Source: Ceratobasidium sp. AG-K
Taxonomy: Eukaryota; Basidiomycota; Agaricomycetes; Cantharellales; Ceratobasidiaceae
Direction: 5' to 3'
Assembly (NCBI GenBank): GCA_037039685.1
Contig: JAWNGF010000009.1
Coordinates: 744,001-808,000, forward strand
DNA length: 64,000 bases
Position 1 is the stretch's first letter; each line of letters starts with the position of its first letter. Under the pieces are notes generated by a model. It was given only the letters and a program-made list of their open reading frames with translations. It searched no databases and was not told the DNA's origin. This document shows, piece after piece, positions 26,752-40,254 of this stretch. A program made the position numbers and the translations under genes.

Positions 26752-28460
26752 TCAATAAGAGAAGTCAATCCAAGTCAGGTCAGCACCAAATACGCTACCC
26801 AACGAGAATCGTTTCACGTCTTTTGCTTCGGTTAATAAATGTTCGACAGACTTGTCTCGGGCGGTGGCGTTCCATCCGGGCCCTGAACAAGGGGTCAGAG
26901 TAGCAATAACAGTCTTTTTGGCTACACACCATGGCTCTTGTACTCTGCAAAGTACGTCACGTTATAGTTGAAACGGGGATCCGTCGCTCCCCAGATCGTG
27001 AATCCGGCAGGCATGACGGTCTCGTCCATGTATGTCTATGTGTCCAATCGGATAACGGAATTAGATACGTAGGCGTGTGGTTCCAAGTCCGCATCAGAAA
27101 CTCACGTCCATAATTGCTACCGTTGACAGGTTGTTCCAAGGGCGACCAAGGCCCATTGTCCCTGTAAGATTGAGGGTTGGATCCGCATCCGAAGATTTGG
27201 TTATGCGGCACTTGTTGAAGTAGGCCCCATTAGTGTTTTTGTATCTGTCGTCGCCTATAACTGTTCTAGTAATACGTCTGGCTCAAGCACGCATACAACT
27301 GACCTTTCCAGGCGGTAAGGCTAGCGAAGTGGTAAGTCAGTTGATGTCACTAACTGAGAAGGGGAAGTGCGTACCGTCCAGGTCCGCGGTTTGAAAGTGT
27401 AGTATCAATGAAATAAGCTGCACCAAAACCATATATGTAATCACTAGAAACTCATTTACAGTAAGTCAAGTTGGGTCACGAGTAAACTTGTTCACTTACG
27501 TTGAACCGGCAACCTCGCTACCCTTGAACACGGCGGAGCCGTTTTTCCCAACGAATACTGTATCCTGATAGGATTTAAAAGTGCAACCGTAGAATGATGC
27601 TCTCGCAAAGGCGACGCCAACTGCTAACGCAGGGCCAACCGCTTTTGTCGCCTAGCAAGGGCCTCAATATTGACCAAATTTCGTGTAATCGCGAGGCTCG
27701 AGACTCACCGCCCGATTCTCAAAGTTGATGTTATAGGCTCTGAAATCGGTGCAGCCCCATTCCTTTAGGCCGTCACGGCGGTTAAGCTTACGAAAATATC
27801 TAGACAAGGTATCTACTCACGTTCGGTACTGACTCAGGAGTATCCCCGTAGAAGCCTTTGCCCGTCCAAGTGGCCCATTTGTTGGGGGCCACTGTAAGTA
27901 CTTGGGTATCCGCGTTATCCTGGCTGTTTGTTTGTGTCGTCTGGTTCATAAAAGTCGTATTGTAGACCGTAACAAGGTTTTGGACATCTGGCGGTGATGT
28001 TAGATTCATAGTAAAACATGCATCTCGTCGACAAACATTTATCTGCATGGTTTGTAGCACCAAGGAGGGTGGTAGGCCCTTTGCGAGTGACATTTATCGC
28101 CTCTTTGTAGACCCCTGCTCCGACTAGGATCCATTGTGGTGATGTGTCTTGAGGTCTAATGGAGCAGCAAAGAGCTTAATGTTCCGAAAAAGTCTTCGCC
28201 AGAGGTAGCTTACAATGACAATACTGCCTCTTGGATGCTCTTAAAATCGGCTCGAGTATCATTCAGAGAAACATACTTGGTTCCTAGCGACTGACTGAGA
28301 ACGTATTACACGTGTGTCACTTGTGTTGAGACTTACCTATTGGGCATCCAGCGATAGGGTCCGAGCTCTTTCCCCGCGTCGATTGGCAGACCTCGTAGAT
28401 GGACTTGGAGGTCACGCCCAAAGCCAATGAACAGGCCAATAACAAAGAGAACGGATACAT
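26752..28460 (-). CDS. Secreted pectin methylesterase (CE8 pectinesterase)
   Basis: Multi-exon minus-strand gene. It starts at 28460 with a hydrophobic signal peptide (MYPFSLLLACSLALGVTS) and ends at 26752 with LTWIDFSY. Family landmarks in order: ILVGAGVYKEAI, NKWATWTGKGFYGDTP, the catalytic-region CTFKSYQDTVF, and STDYIYGFGAAYFID. The last corresponds to the usual DFIFG motif, with the active-site Asp kept and Phe replaced by Tyr. The C-terminal exons give a GPGWNATARDKS segment. The enzyme removes methyl esters from plant pectin outside the cell, preparing it for lyases. It sits tail to head (268 bp) with a rhamnogalacturonan lyase on the same strand, which suggests a pectin-degradation cluster. 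Confidence 0.83.
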
Positions 28461-28727
28461 GGCACACAGCGAGTGAGCACATCTCGCTATGGACCACACT
28501 AGCTAATCTTTATACTGCGCCAGTGGGCCGCGAGGACGAGAAGCAGAGACTGAAGCACGGAATTTCTGGCTATGTGGGGCTCCGGTCCGGGGCAATAAAG
28601 CGGGCCGGGGTAAATACTCTAAAATTGGGTTGGCGCGAAGACATGAGAGGCTAAGGCCGAACGTAATGCAATTTCTTTGATGTGCCTAGGAATATTTTAT
28701 TTATCACTTGTTCTAGATCTACGGGAA

Positions 28728-31523
28728 TCAGCTGACTTCGAGGCGAAGCGCATCGTATTGGACGTAAATCGATGCCTGGGAACACTATATTTAGCATGGT
28801 GCTCTGCTTGGATTGCTGCGCGATGCTTACCGGCAGGATGGCGGTTTCAATGTCAGTGGCATTGAAAGGCAAGCTCAAGACGATCGAGTTTTGTCCGTTC
28901 TTTAGCCATGTCTCGGGGAAAGTCAATTTCTCCCCAAGGTTGTAGCACGAAATGCCTGATCGAACACCGCAGCTGCTAGATTGGTACCTATTCAGAGCTA
29001 TGGTCAGATTCTGCCCAGCACAGTAGCGATACAAAACTTACCATGGAATGTGGAACGGCAGTGGCGAGTTCCCATTCACTACGACGTTTAGGTCAAAGTT
29101 GGTGTATGGTCCATTATCAACTACGAGCAAGTCAGCACTAGTTACGCAGGTGGGTTCCAAAATACTATACCATCAGTATTGCCACTAATGTTACCAAATA
29201 TGTAAGCACGAAAAATCCCAAATGCATTCATCACTACTACCCACCTAGCAGTCTTCGCACCCGCGAGTTGCACGGTAAATGTCGCAGTCGAGTTTGCCTT
29301 GGAGTTGTTTTTCTTCCTCGTATAGTCGAAGTTGATTGTCCAGTTGTTCATGTTGTCCCAAACCGCATTCTTGCGAGTGTAACTCGGTCCGTAAACACTC
29401 CAGTGTATGTAGTTCCAATCTTTTGCAATGTCGCTCTTGCCAATTGTAAAGTTAACACCATTGGGGAAGTCGGTGGGGAAGTCATGGTAACCCCAGCTAG
29501 AGTCAACGATTAGTTTCGTTGAAAGACGGAAACAAATGACAATATGGGTTTGCTTACTATATGCGGTACTCTTGGGGGTGGAGGGTCTTTTTGGGATCAA
29601 GGGCGAAGCCGTGGCGGAACTCTCCCGCTGTCTTGTCGGGAGTTCCTAATCTCCAGAGTTCCTTGCCTAAGCCCGTCATGTTTCAGTCTTACCCTAATCG
29701 ATTCCAATGGTAATCTCACCTGCTGATTCTTCCTTCCAAGTAGCCTTGACGACAGCGTTCGAGTTCCCAGCCTTGACCGAAATATTATCCTGAACAAACT
29801 GACCAAAGATGCCTGTGATTTCGAGGTCAACCTAGTTACTCATCCATCTCGTTTTTACTCACCATCGGCATAAACAGTCAATCGGTAATTTCCGGCCTTG
29901 ACTCGGGGAATCTCGATCGACCCATCCGACTTGATATCACCCCAATACTGAAGCGCCTTGGTATCCACCTCGTTGGCCTGGAAATCGTAGCCGCTGACGC
30001 TCAGCACCGCTAGTGGCCTCTTGGCACCCTTGGGTAGGTTTATTTTCGCTTTGAACGTGCCACGACCAGAGGTTGTAATGTAGTTGGGCACGTGCGATGC
30101 GATCGAGTCGTAGAACGCTGCGTTCCAGGAGGGATCTGCGAGTTTTTCGGCGTCGGCACGGAGGGCTGGCAGGCTAGTTGAACTGTGAGTTAGACGGGTC
30201 GTTGGGGAGTTGTGGGGATGAAATACCTGGCGCCCTTGCCCGAGTTGAAGTGGTAGTAAACGGTCCATAGGTTCGATCAAACCCGTCTGGAAATAGGATT
30301 AATAATTGACAAAGTGGACCCATAAGGATACGTACGAGTAATATTCGGGGTGCTAATCAAATTCGGAGTCAGCGAGGTCTTGCAAACTGAGTTTTTACAA
30401 ACTTACCCATCTCCGTGGTGGTTGGAAACAATCTATTGCCATGCCATTAGAGTACTGTCCCAAACGCTAAAGGGTGGAGCAACACTCACATAATTATAGG
30501 CGATTCCGTCGACAGTCAAATCGCTATGAAGGGGCCCTCCAAAGTACGTATCGCGCGTGTTCATGACGAGCCAAGCTCCGTAAGCTGTTCCATTGGAAGT
30601 AGACCCGTCGGCATACAAGCCATGGGCTTTGTGGTCACGCCAGCTGAAGAAACGTTGGCATCAGAACACACACAACAAAGGTCAATTAGAAGCTAATACC
30701 TATCTGCAAAGGTGTACTTTGTGAAATAGTCGGCGACTTGCTGGACGTATGAATCATTGGGCGTGTTCCCGAGGTACCAGCTGAGAGATAGCGAGGTTAG
30801 ATTTTACGTGAGAAGTAATTGTGAACTTGGCGTACGTTGCGTCTTGTGCTACCACTTGCGAAGCAACGGCAGCAGTCGAAGGCAGAGGACCCCACTGCTT
30901 CTCGTTGGTCGACAAGTGTGTCCAGAGGTTTGTCGTCGGGCGGAACAGTGTACGGAGCTCTTGCAGATTACGGAGGAATGGACGCTGGCCAGGATACACA
31001 TGTTAGTTTGCGTGAACCAACCCAAGAGGAGATTTTGGTATTCACCGATTCGTTGAAATACGCTGTCCTCGTGAACGTATGCAGCCCGGTTTCTCCATCC
31101 CTCAAGAACCAAAGCTGTTCAAACACCTGTCCGGTAGGTTTGTACGTCTCCCGCAACGCGACGCCTCCCCATTTTGTCCCCGTGGAGTCGGTTCCGTTGA
31201 GGAGCTCGAGGGTGGGCGAGGTGCTGCCTGGAGTGTAGAAACCCGAAGGAGTACAGTAGCAATCGAGGTAGAGACCCTGTCCCGTGCCGAGGAGCGAAGT
31301 ACCATCGAGGGTGACCGAGGTGATCTTTCCGCCCGGCCTGGCTACACTAAATTCAGAGGCATTAGTGTCGAGTGAGAGCTACAGGGCACTAAACTCACAC
31401 TGCCTTGAGACGATCATTCTGCAAGGTGTAGGTCGTCGACGTTTCGCTCACGGTCAACGTCGCAGCCGCCTGCAACGACAGCGGCAAAAGAGCGAGCAAG
31501 CTGAACTTGGAGTGGGGCCCCAT
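28728..31523 (-). CDS. Secreted rhamnogalacturonan lyase, PL4 family (copy 1)
   Basis: Multi-exon minus-strand gene from the ATG at 31523, which opens a signal peptide (LLALLPLSLQAAA), to the stop at 28728 after QYDALRLEVS. The N-terminal catalytic beta-sandwich region includes TLDGTSLLGTGQGLYLDC, GFYTPGST, EQLWFLRDGETGLHTFTR and DGIAYNYV. A fibronectin III-like segment follows (VPNYITTSGRGTFKAKINLP, RVKAGNYRLTVYADG). Last is a carbohydrate-binding-like domain (FTIGKSDIAKDWNYIHWSVY, GPYTNFDLNVVVNG). This three-domain order matches PL4 rhamnogalacturonan endolyases, which cut the rhamnose-galacturonic acid backbone of pectin by beta-elimination outside the cell. A close paralog lies at 36967-39780. 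I did not map the catalytic Lys and His. Confidence 0.85.
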
Positions 31524-32517
31524 TCTCGATGCGCGTGCTGGCGGTCCCCCCGCAACATCTCGTCAGGAGTTAAATAGGTTCCGTTTAACTTGATAATTAT
31601 GCCGAAGCACCCTCTAGTCATGTCTTAGCCTTCGGGCGGTCGACCTTTTGGGGCGAGGAAGCGGCGCCGTGCGTACTTCCGGGCTGGAGAAGAACGAGAA
31701 GAACATCGCGGCCCGTCGTGGTTGGCAAATGCGGTCCGGGACAGATCCCGTGAGCAGACTATTTGGGTTTGATTGACCGGCGAATAAACCGCGCTAAATT
31801 TAACTTGAATGCAAGAGCTGCTACATCAAGGAAAGGGCGCATGTGGACAGGGTATCGTGCGATAAAGGTTTATGCGTGTGTAGGTATGTATTGTCGCTCC
31901 GATCAGAGTGACCTCACAGAATTTATTTGCAACGTGCTCATTCATTCCCACAAACCCGTAGTCTAGAAAGTATGTGTCAAGAAGGTACCGGGAAGTCGCG
32001 ATACCACCGTACCATCAACCAGAGGGTGGTTATTGCCAAGACGCCAAAGCTGGGATCAAGGATGACCTATGAACCAGGCAGGAGCCTACGGAGGTGCTTG
32101 GCTTGTGTAGGCGTAGAAATCACTGTTCGCCCTAATGCGTTTATTTTCGAAGCGGGCATATGGGTGTTGAGGTGCCTTTTGCCGCATTTTGCCTATCGAG
32201 TGAATGAGATCCCACCAGGGAGTTCAATATACGCACAAAACCTACCCGTTTAAACATCCCATTTGCGATTGCCGACCATCGTTTCTTGGTTCCAGTATGG
32301 GTTTTGAGCTTATAGCCAGCAAGGTTTGTAGGCGTTGTTGAGAATGCCCGTGTAGCACCCACTAATGAGATGAAGGATCGAGACAACCCAAAAGAGAACA
32401 TGGTTGACAAAAAGTGGAGGTTATGCTAAGCGCCGGAGCACGAGCTAATATTACGTGAGAATCGCCCCTGCTTGACGCGTACTCGTGCTCTCAAAGAACC
32501 ACTGTCATAACATAGAA
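31524..32517. other. Divergent promoter region between the PL4 lyase and UFD2
   Basis: About 1 kb separates the divergent start codons at 31523 and 32518. A few short frames occur on both strands, none recognisable. It must hold the promoters of an inducible secreted enzyme and of a housekeeping ligase. Confidence 0.35.
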
Positions 32518-35500
32518 ATGTCGGCTCCTCTTAATACACCCCAAGAAGATGCGGAACGAGTATGCTATAGAATAAACGATTCGTTGACGAAATTATTAAT
32601 TTTAATCCTAGATTCGTTTAAAACGGCTGGCCAAGCTTGGTGGCCAGATTCCGGCTTCTTCAAGCTCGAGTCCCGGTCCATCCACTTCTGCTACGCCTCC
32701 CACGGCGAAAATCGCGCCGTCTCCTTCCCCGGTGGCTGTAACAACGGCAGCTGCTACACCCCCAACCAAAGCCCAGTTTGAAGCGCTCGATTGCTACCCC
32801 CGAACCCGCCAGACCCGCCCCAGTGAGAGTAGCACCCCAGCAGCCTACACCGCTTGTATTTCCTCAATGGGAGTCGGACACCATCGGAAGGGTATTTAAT
32901 ATCACACTAGACGTAAGTGCCGCACTGCTGGAGGCTAGTCAAGCGTTAATTCATTCTTGCAGCGCGAGGAAGCGGAAAAATCAGGGTGGAGTATTACGTG
33001 GCTACGAAATACGCAAAAGGAACTGCTCGAGGAGGATCCAAGTGCGTGAGATTATTGCCATTCCATGCAGCCACTAATCGCATCCGTAGACCGCCCTCAA
33101 CCCATCCTGCTCGAGGCAGAACACGCAGACAGGCTCCTTATTGATCGACTCAGCCTTGACCCCTACAGCGAGTCAGACGACCCAGAACTGCTCACCGTTC
33201 TCGTGTCCCTCCCGCCACTCCAAACATCATTGGGATACCTGGTTGGATGCTGGAAAAGAATAAACTCGATCCGCATTCAGCTCTCCCGTCGACCCCCACC
33301 CCTAGCTGACCTCCAACGTGCGACAGAGATTCTTGACCGGTTGAAAGACCTTGTTGTCTCCTATGCTGGTCTCTCAATTCAGGAGCATACCATGTTCCCT
33401 CAGCCCGCGGGTGTGCCCTTGGGTGCCCAGGAGCTTTTGCCGAGTCTTTTGAGCCTCAGCTCCGCCCCGCTGAATGCTGGGTCAACAGCTCTGGGTCTTG
33501 ATGCTGGGGACGCGGAGACCTTTATCGGAGATCTCGCTAAACGATTCGTCGAGGATGGGCTGGAACCTATATTCGGCGGCATAATCAACATGGTTGTCCA
33601 GGCCCTTCCTGCCAATGGTTTGGGCGGTGGAGGGTCTGAATGGAGAAGCGTTGTAGGTGCTCTCGAGGCGCTCGTTTCGGATAAGAATGTGGCTGCCATG
33701 GTGAGTATCACCAGATCGAACGTTTCTTAGGGCTTGCTTAGCTCCGAGTAGATCCCAAATTTGGAAAGCTGGCTTCCCGAGAACGCAGCTCCGCATACTA
33801 TCGAGTTTGTCTCTTTGCTCGGACCATTGATCCGAATGGGCATTTTTGGACGCGAATGGGTTAGTTCATCCCGTTTGCCCCTGATCACGTTCACTAATGC
33901 ATGCTTGATATACTTAGCCCGGTATCGCTGAGACATACTACCCTGAGCCTGAAAAACGGATGCGTGGGGAGTCGGAAGCAATAGAAACCGCTTTACGTGC
34001 TACCCTGGTAAATTTGCAGGTTGGTGCCTTGGCCCAAGCCCTACTCCGCCCGTTGACCTATAACCATCTGTGTCTAGCAATCTCTCTTTTTGATATTCAA
34101 TGCCATCGTGCGCGCGTCTCCAGATTCGCGCGAAAAGGTCTTGCACTATTTCGCAACCGCGTTGAACATTAACGCGAAGCGGGCTGGAGCACACGTAAGT
34201 CCAGACACGGATAGCATACATCTAGGCCATCGCTAATAGTTGGCCAACCTAGGTTGACCCTCGTACGGTGGCCTCGGATGGGTTCATGATAACCTCCAGC
34301 TGTATTGTTGCGGTTTGCTGAACCGTTTTTGGACGCCAAGTACAGCAAGGCATGTTGGTCGATAGTCTAGTTCAATCACCCGCTGACGTGTCGTTTAGAT
34401 TGACCGCATTGACCCGAAATACCTTGCCACATCCCCGCGGGTCAAGTTGGGCGACGAAACAAGGATCAAGGCAACGGTCGAGGAGGTTGCCGCATGGGAA
34501 AAGAGTGTATCTGAGAGTGGAGGTGATTAACCCGGTTTGAAGTATTCGAGTGACCCCTACTAACGCCATTGGTTAGTGAACCCACAGAATTTCATTTCAG
34601 ACATATTCTTCCTCTGCGCTGGGTTCAACCATCTCGGAGTTGTGCGCACTATCACCACTCATGGCGAGATTATGAAGCACTTGCAAGAAATTGACAAGTG
34701 GCTCGAGACGGCTGAGGCAATGGAGGTTCCCGAAGGAGTGGGTACAACCCATCAATTACAATCCAACGCGTACTTACTAGGAGAGATAGCCACATCGAGC
34801 CACACACCAAGAGAGAATCAATCGCGTCAAGGCAAGTCAGAGGCCGGTCGACCTGGAAATGTTCTAATGTGACCCTCCAGACTGACAAGACTAAATTCCA
34901 ACGCGAGCAACTCACCTACGAAGTGCAACTCTTTGACCCCGAGATAACGCTCCGCAACTTGGCGTTTACAAACTTTTTGATGGTTTGGATTGTGCGAATG
35001 GTCGACCCGACACGCCAGTACCCTACCAAACCAATGACGTGCGTATATTCGTACAATTTCATCGCAAGATGCTCATGGTAAACGCGCATATAGGCTGCCT
35101 CTGCCAGAGGAGATTCCTCTCGATTTCCGAATGCTCCCCGAGTACTTTTTAGAAGATATTGTTGATTACTATATTTTTGTCATGAGGTGAGCGTCGTAAC
35201 TTGGTCAGGAAAACGCAGCATGCCTATAGAATATTTGCAGAACTCGGCCCGACTTGATCGATATTTCCGTCAAGACGGAACTTTTGACGTTCACCCTCAC
35301 ATTCCTGTCGTCGACCTGGTACATCAAGAATCCGTTCCTCAAGTCCAAGCTTTTACAGGTTGGTGCTGGTATAGTTGAATCTCAAAGACAGTAACCCCAT
35401 CGTGTTTTTCAGATTGTATTCTATGGAGTTATTCAATTTGGCCGCGAGCGGGATGGTGTATTGGGTGCTCTTTTAAACAGTCACCCATTGGCGCTTCAAC

Positions 35501-36852
35501 ACTTGATGCCCGCGTTGATCTCATTCTATGTCGGTGAGTACCACTCATTATTTTTCGCCTATATTGGCTAACTAGAGTCTCAGAGGTTGAGCAAACCGGC
35601 GCTAGCAGTCAGTTCTACGATAAATTCGAGTCCAGGTGCGTACATCCCATGGCCATTCGCTCCAAACGCTGATAAAACATTACATTAGACGTAACATTGC
35701 CTACATTCTTCGAAATATTTGGAGTAATCCAACTCATCGAGACGTTCTTAACAAAACCACGCAGTACGTCTTTCCTCCTAGAATTAGTTTCAGCCCTGTT
35801 CACAATATTATCTTAATCAGAAACACGGACAAATTCATTCGTTTCGCCAACCTCCTGATGAACGACGCCACCTACCTGCTCGACGAGCTACTCACGAAGC
35901 TCACCCTAATCAAGCAAATTCAACAGCAAATGGCCAACAAGGCAGAGTGGGACGCACTCACTCCCGAAGAGCGCAAGGAAAAGGAAAAGTACTTCCGTCA
36001 GTACGAAGGCATGGCAACATCATACTCGACGCTGAGCAAATCGACCGTTGGCCTCCTACGTGACTTTACCAAGGAAGCTAAATCGGCTTTCCTTTCGCCC
36101 GAGATCGTTGATCGGCTAGCAGCCATGTTGGATTACAACCTGGACATGCTCTGTGGCCCACGTTGCTCGTCGCTGCACGTCAAAGACATGGAAAAGTACA
36201 GGTTCCAGCCTCGCACATTATTGGGCGAAATCTTCCAAGTCTACTTGAACTTATCGGGCGACGCACCTTTTATCACCGCCGTAGCGGGAGAAGGGCGTAG
36301 CTATAAAAAGGAGGTGTTCCTGAATGCGGTTTCTATCGTTCGCAAGTATAGCATTAAATCCGAGGCGGATATTGAGAAGTTTGTACTTTTCATCAACAAC
36401 GTCGAGGAGGCCAAGGCGCTGCTCGAGGAGGAAGATGACCTGAGCGATGCTCCGGAGGAGTTCATGGGTATGACAATGCTTCCTTCTGAATGAGTAGCGG
36501 CTCACCTCGGATTTTAGACCCGCTCATGTATACCCTTATGCGCGATCCAGTCAGGCTGCCTTCCTCAAAGACGGTCGTAGATCGTTCTACAATCAAGGCG
36601 CACTTGTTGTCTGATGTAACGGACCCCTTTAATAGGTCTCCGTTAAAGATTGAGGACGTAGTACCAGGTTCGGCTATTTTCATCTCCTGGTGCCTTGGCC
36701 TGAGACTGATGCGTTCCCTGTCAGACGATGAGCTGAAAGCGAAGATTGAAGCCTGGCTGTCAGAACGACGAGGCGGAAAGACGAAGGCTGCTCTGGATAA
36801 TGCTATGGTCGAGGCCTCCGATATACCAATGAAGGTGGATGAAGCCATGTAG
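32518..36852 (+). CDS. UFD2: Ubiquitin conjugation factor E4 (U-box ligase Ufd2)
   Basis: Many-exon gene. After [14 protein letters not shown] an intron leads to [12 protein letters not shown], the usual Ufd2 N-terminus, and a Ser/Pro/Ala-rich linker. The Ufd2 core runs from about 32870 ([20 protein letters not shown]) to 36440, with [34 protein letters not shown] sequence and FLNPDYIK-like helices. The C-terminal U-box is [20 protein letters not shown], then [13 protein letters not shown] and DPFNRSPL, ending in a Lys-rich tail. Ufd2 extends ubiquitin chains on substrates handled by Cdc48. The reading frame changes near 32770 without an obvious splice site, so the linker model is uncertain. 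It is convergent with lyase copy 2, leaving only 114 bp between stops. Confidence 0.86.
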
Positions 36853-36966
36853 AGATATTTAGCATTCTGCATTTGTATGTACGTAAATGAGTATTAATGT
36901 CGTAGATCGGGTAAACCATGTCTCGCAAACATAATGATTACATTTACACCCAGAATGCCCCCGCCT

Positions 36967-39780
36967 TCACTTTAGTTCTAATCGAAGAGCGTCGTACTGA
37001 ACGTACACCGCTCTCTTGTTGTATGGAAGAGAGAGGACCAATTGGTTCCACCCCTCTTTCAGCCAGCTCCCCGGAAATGTGAGCTTCTTGGCCAGATTGT
37101 AGCACGAAATACCTGAGCGCTCCGCGCAGCTACTCGACTGATACCTAGAAAATTGTGTTCAAGATTCAACTTCAGAAGTACGCGGACCTCAGCTCACCAT
37201 AGGACATCGAAATTTAACGGCTGTTGACCATTTATAATGGCTTGCAGGGTAAAGTTACTTAGGGATCCATTGGGCACTGATGAATAGAGCGCTTATTGGG
37301 ATGACTGGTGTCCTTGACCCAACTGTCTCACCATCTGTGTTTCCACTGAGAACGACCTCTAATTAATATTCCCTGCAAGAGAGAATGGGAGATCCGAACT
37401 TACCTAGCAGATTTGGCCCCTGCAAGTTGAATAGTGAGCGTTCCTGTAGCGTTGTTCTTTATCGGTGCGTCGTGCTCAAAATTCACTGTCCAGTTGTTCA
37501 TGTTAGTGTTAACAGCCACCGGCCTAGTGTACGAGGGACCGTACACGCTCCAGTGAACATAATTCCAATCTTGAGAAGCGTTCGAGGCGCCGATAGTGTA
37601 GTTGACGCCATTAGGGAAATCGGTTGGAAAGTCCCATCTAGGTAAAGGATTTAGACTGGCCTAACCAGAACGACACATATACTCGACACTCACTGGCCCC
37701 AACTAACAATGTGACCACTCGGCCGTTAGTGTGATCCATAATTCCGCTACAATAACTTACTATATGCGATATTCTTCCGGGTGCAGGGGATGCGACGGGT
37801 CGCCTGCGAAGCCATGCCGGAATTCCCCTGCAGTTTTATCCGGTGTACCGATCCTCCAAAGTTCTTTTCCTATATTTCCGAAAATAAGTTAAGGTAACCT
37901 TGTGCATAGTATCACGCAAACACAGCTTACCGGCAGACTCGGGAACCCATCTAGCTCTGTGTCGCTTTGTTTTGCCGGCTACGATTACAACGCCGTCTTC
38001 CTCGTACTGGCCAAAAATGCCTGAAGCGACGTTACGAAAATTGTGCTGTTTCCCAACGAAGTCACTTGCCATCTGCATATATAGTTAATCGGTATGTCCC
38101 CTCCTTAACTCGAGGGATTGTAAGTTGTCCATTGTTTGCTACGTCACCCCAGTACTGGTATGCATTAATATCCTGCGCATTGTCTTGTGGGTCTAACCCA
38201 TCCCGACTGAGTATAGCGATGGTTCGAGTAGCTCCGAAAGGAATGTTGACAGACAGAGAAAAAGTACCTCGATGTGCTGTGGTCACGTAATTGGGAACAT
38301 TGGACGCAATCGAGTCGTAGAACTTTGCATTCCATCGAGGGTCAAAGTACTTCTCTGCGTCAGCTCTGAGGGCTTGAAGTCTTGGTTTGGCGAAGCAATA
38401 ATTCAGCAACCCTGGACGTATTCTAGCTAAACTTAACCTACGAGGCATTCTTCCCGGTATTAAAGTAGTAATAAAAGGGACCAAATGTACGATCAAACCC
38501 GTCTAGGGTGCGTTAGATATCGTATCAAATCGTCAAGATAATCGCCCATACCAGTGATGTTTGGCGCTCTAAACAGTTGCTATTGTCAGACCAGCAGGCG
38601 CTCGATAACAGATGCGCATACATACCCGTCTCCGTGATGGTTGGATATAATCTGGGAGTTGTCAGTGAAGAGAAGCACCGCGTTGCCCCCAGGAAACTCA
38701 CATAGTTATACGCGATTCCGTCCACGGTTAGATCGCTATGGATTGGGCCACCAAAGTACCTAGATCCATTACGTTCAGTACGCGCGAACCGGACTGTAAA
38801 TTAACTCTTACGTGTCTCTGGTATTCATGACAAGCCAAGCCCCATAATTGGTGCCATTGGAGGTAGTACCATCAGCATATAAACCATGCGCTTTGTGGTC
38901 ACGCCAGCTGGTAGCGACTGGGTGTCAGCCGGCTGCGAGGCTCCAAATTCTAGAACGTACCTATCGGCAAAAGTATACTTTGTAAAGTAGTCGGATTCTT
39001 GTTGAACATAAGGATCGTTCGTAGTATTGCCCAAATACCACCTAACCAAAGGAAGTGAAGGGGAGCAGAGGCAGAAAGGCAGACGACCTACGTCGCATCT
39101 TGCACCGTAACCTGGTTAGCCACGCCTTCCGCAGAAGGGAGCGGAGCCCAGTGCCTGTTATTGGTTGAAATATGGGTCCATAGCTTGGAAGCCGGACGAA
39201 ACAATGTCCTGAACTCGGCAAAGGCACCAAGGATGGGGGTCTGTATAACCATGGTTAGAAAATAAACATGTCACTAGTATGACGACGCACGGTGCTGTTA
39301 TGGTAAGACATCCTGCTAAATGAATGCAGGCCGGTTTCTCCATCCCTCAGAAACCAGTATTGCTCAAAAAGCTGACCGGTCTGTGGATAGGTATCCTGGA
39401 GGACAAACCCACCCCAGGAGGTACCAGTTGAATCGTTGCCAGACAGAAGCCTTATAATGGGGGAAGAAGACCCAGGTGTGTAGAACCCAGAGGGAATGCA
39501 GTTGCAGTCCAGGTAGAGTCCCCTACCAGTTCCCATGAGGTCTTGTCCATCCAAGGACACCGTAGTAACTACACCAGATGACTTTGCCATGCTAGTAAAA
39601 ATGGTCCCACGTTTGTCAGATTGAATTAAAAGTGATGATACTGTTAGCACACCTAGCTGAGAACCTCTCATTCCTGAGCGTAATCGAAGTTGAGGTCTCG
39701 TTTATCGACAGCGCGCAAAGCGTCGGTGCCACGATGGCCAAAGCGACCAAGAGAATTGGAAACGACAAGACGGGTGCCAT
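36967..39780 (-). CDS. Secreted rhamnogalacturonan lyase, PL4 family (copy 2)
   Basis: Paralog of the 28728-31523 gene with the same domain order. The signal peptide starts at 39780 (SFPILLVALAIVAPTLCAL). It is followed by SLDGQDLMGTGRGLYLDCNC, EQYWFLRDGETGLHSFSR, the fibronectin-like segment (YVTTAHRGTFSLSVNIP) and the C-terminal binding domain, ending in VYVQYDALRLELK. Compared with copy 1 the final exon lacks one intron: YNKRAVYVQ is continuous here, whereas copy 1 has an intron before ASIYVQ. Protein divergence is clear, so the duplication is not very recent. Secreted pectin-degrading enzyme by family. Confidence 0.85.
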
Positions 39781-40254
39781 GACAAACAGACACCGGTCGA
39801 ATGCTGTATGCTGCCAGTAAGGCTGGTGACTTTATATTGACTGGGAACCGCATGAACTCATGGGCATATTCTCCAGATATTCCAAGTTGCGTGATAAGCA
39901 TTAGATCCAGAACTCCGTATGTCTTTATTTAGAACCCTTGGCCAGAGCTTAAAGTCAAATGATGTGGGTTCTCCATCGAGAGTACATTAGTCGAGAGCAC
40001 GCAATCCAAAAATGGCTACAGAGAAGCAAGGCTTTGAGTGCTATTACGTCCGACGGACCGACGGAGTTTTCACTAACAAGGACAGTAGGTCCGAATGGAT
40101 GCAGCACGGGCCGTATCGACGTTGCAGGTGTGGTCACCAATTAGCTGGTGATGGCTGGTTTTGTCTCAACAATGGTGTAATATGTAACGGTGATCAGCAC
40201 ATCTGACATCATTTAATTTTGTAAATTGCGCTTGGAATTGGCAACGACATTCCC
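39781..40254. other. Divergent intergenic region between the PL4 lyase and COX20
   Basis: About 470 bp containing the two divergent promoters. No other gene recognised. Confidence 0.35.
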
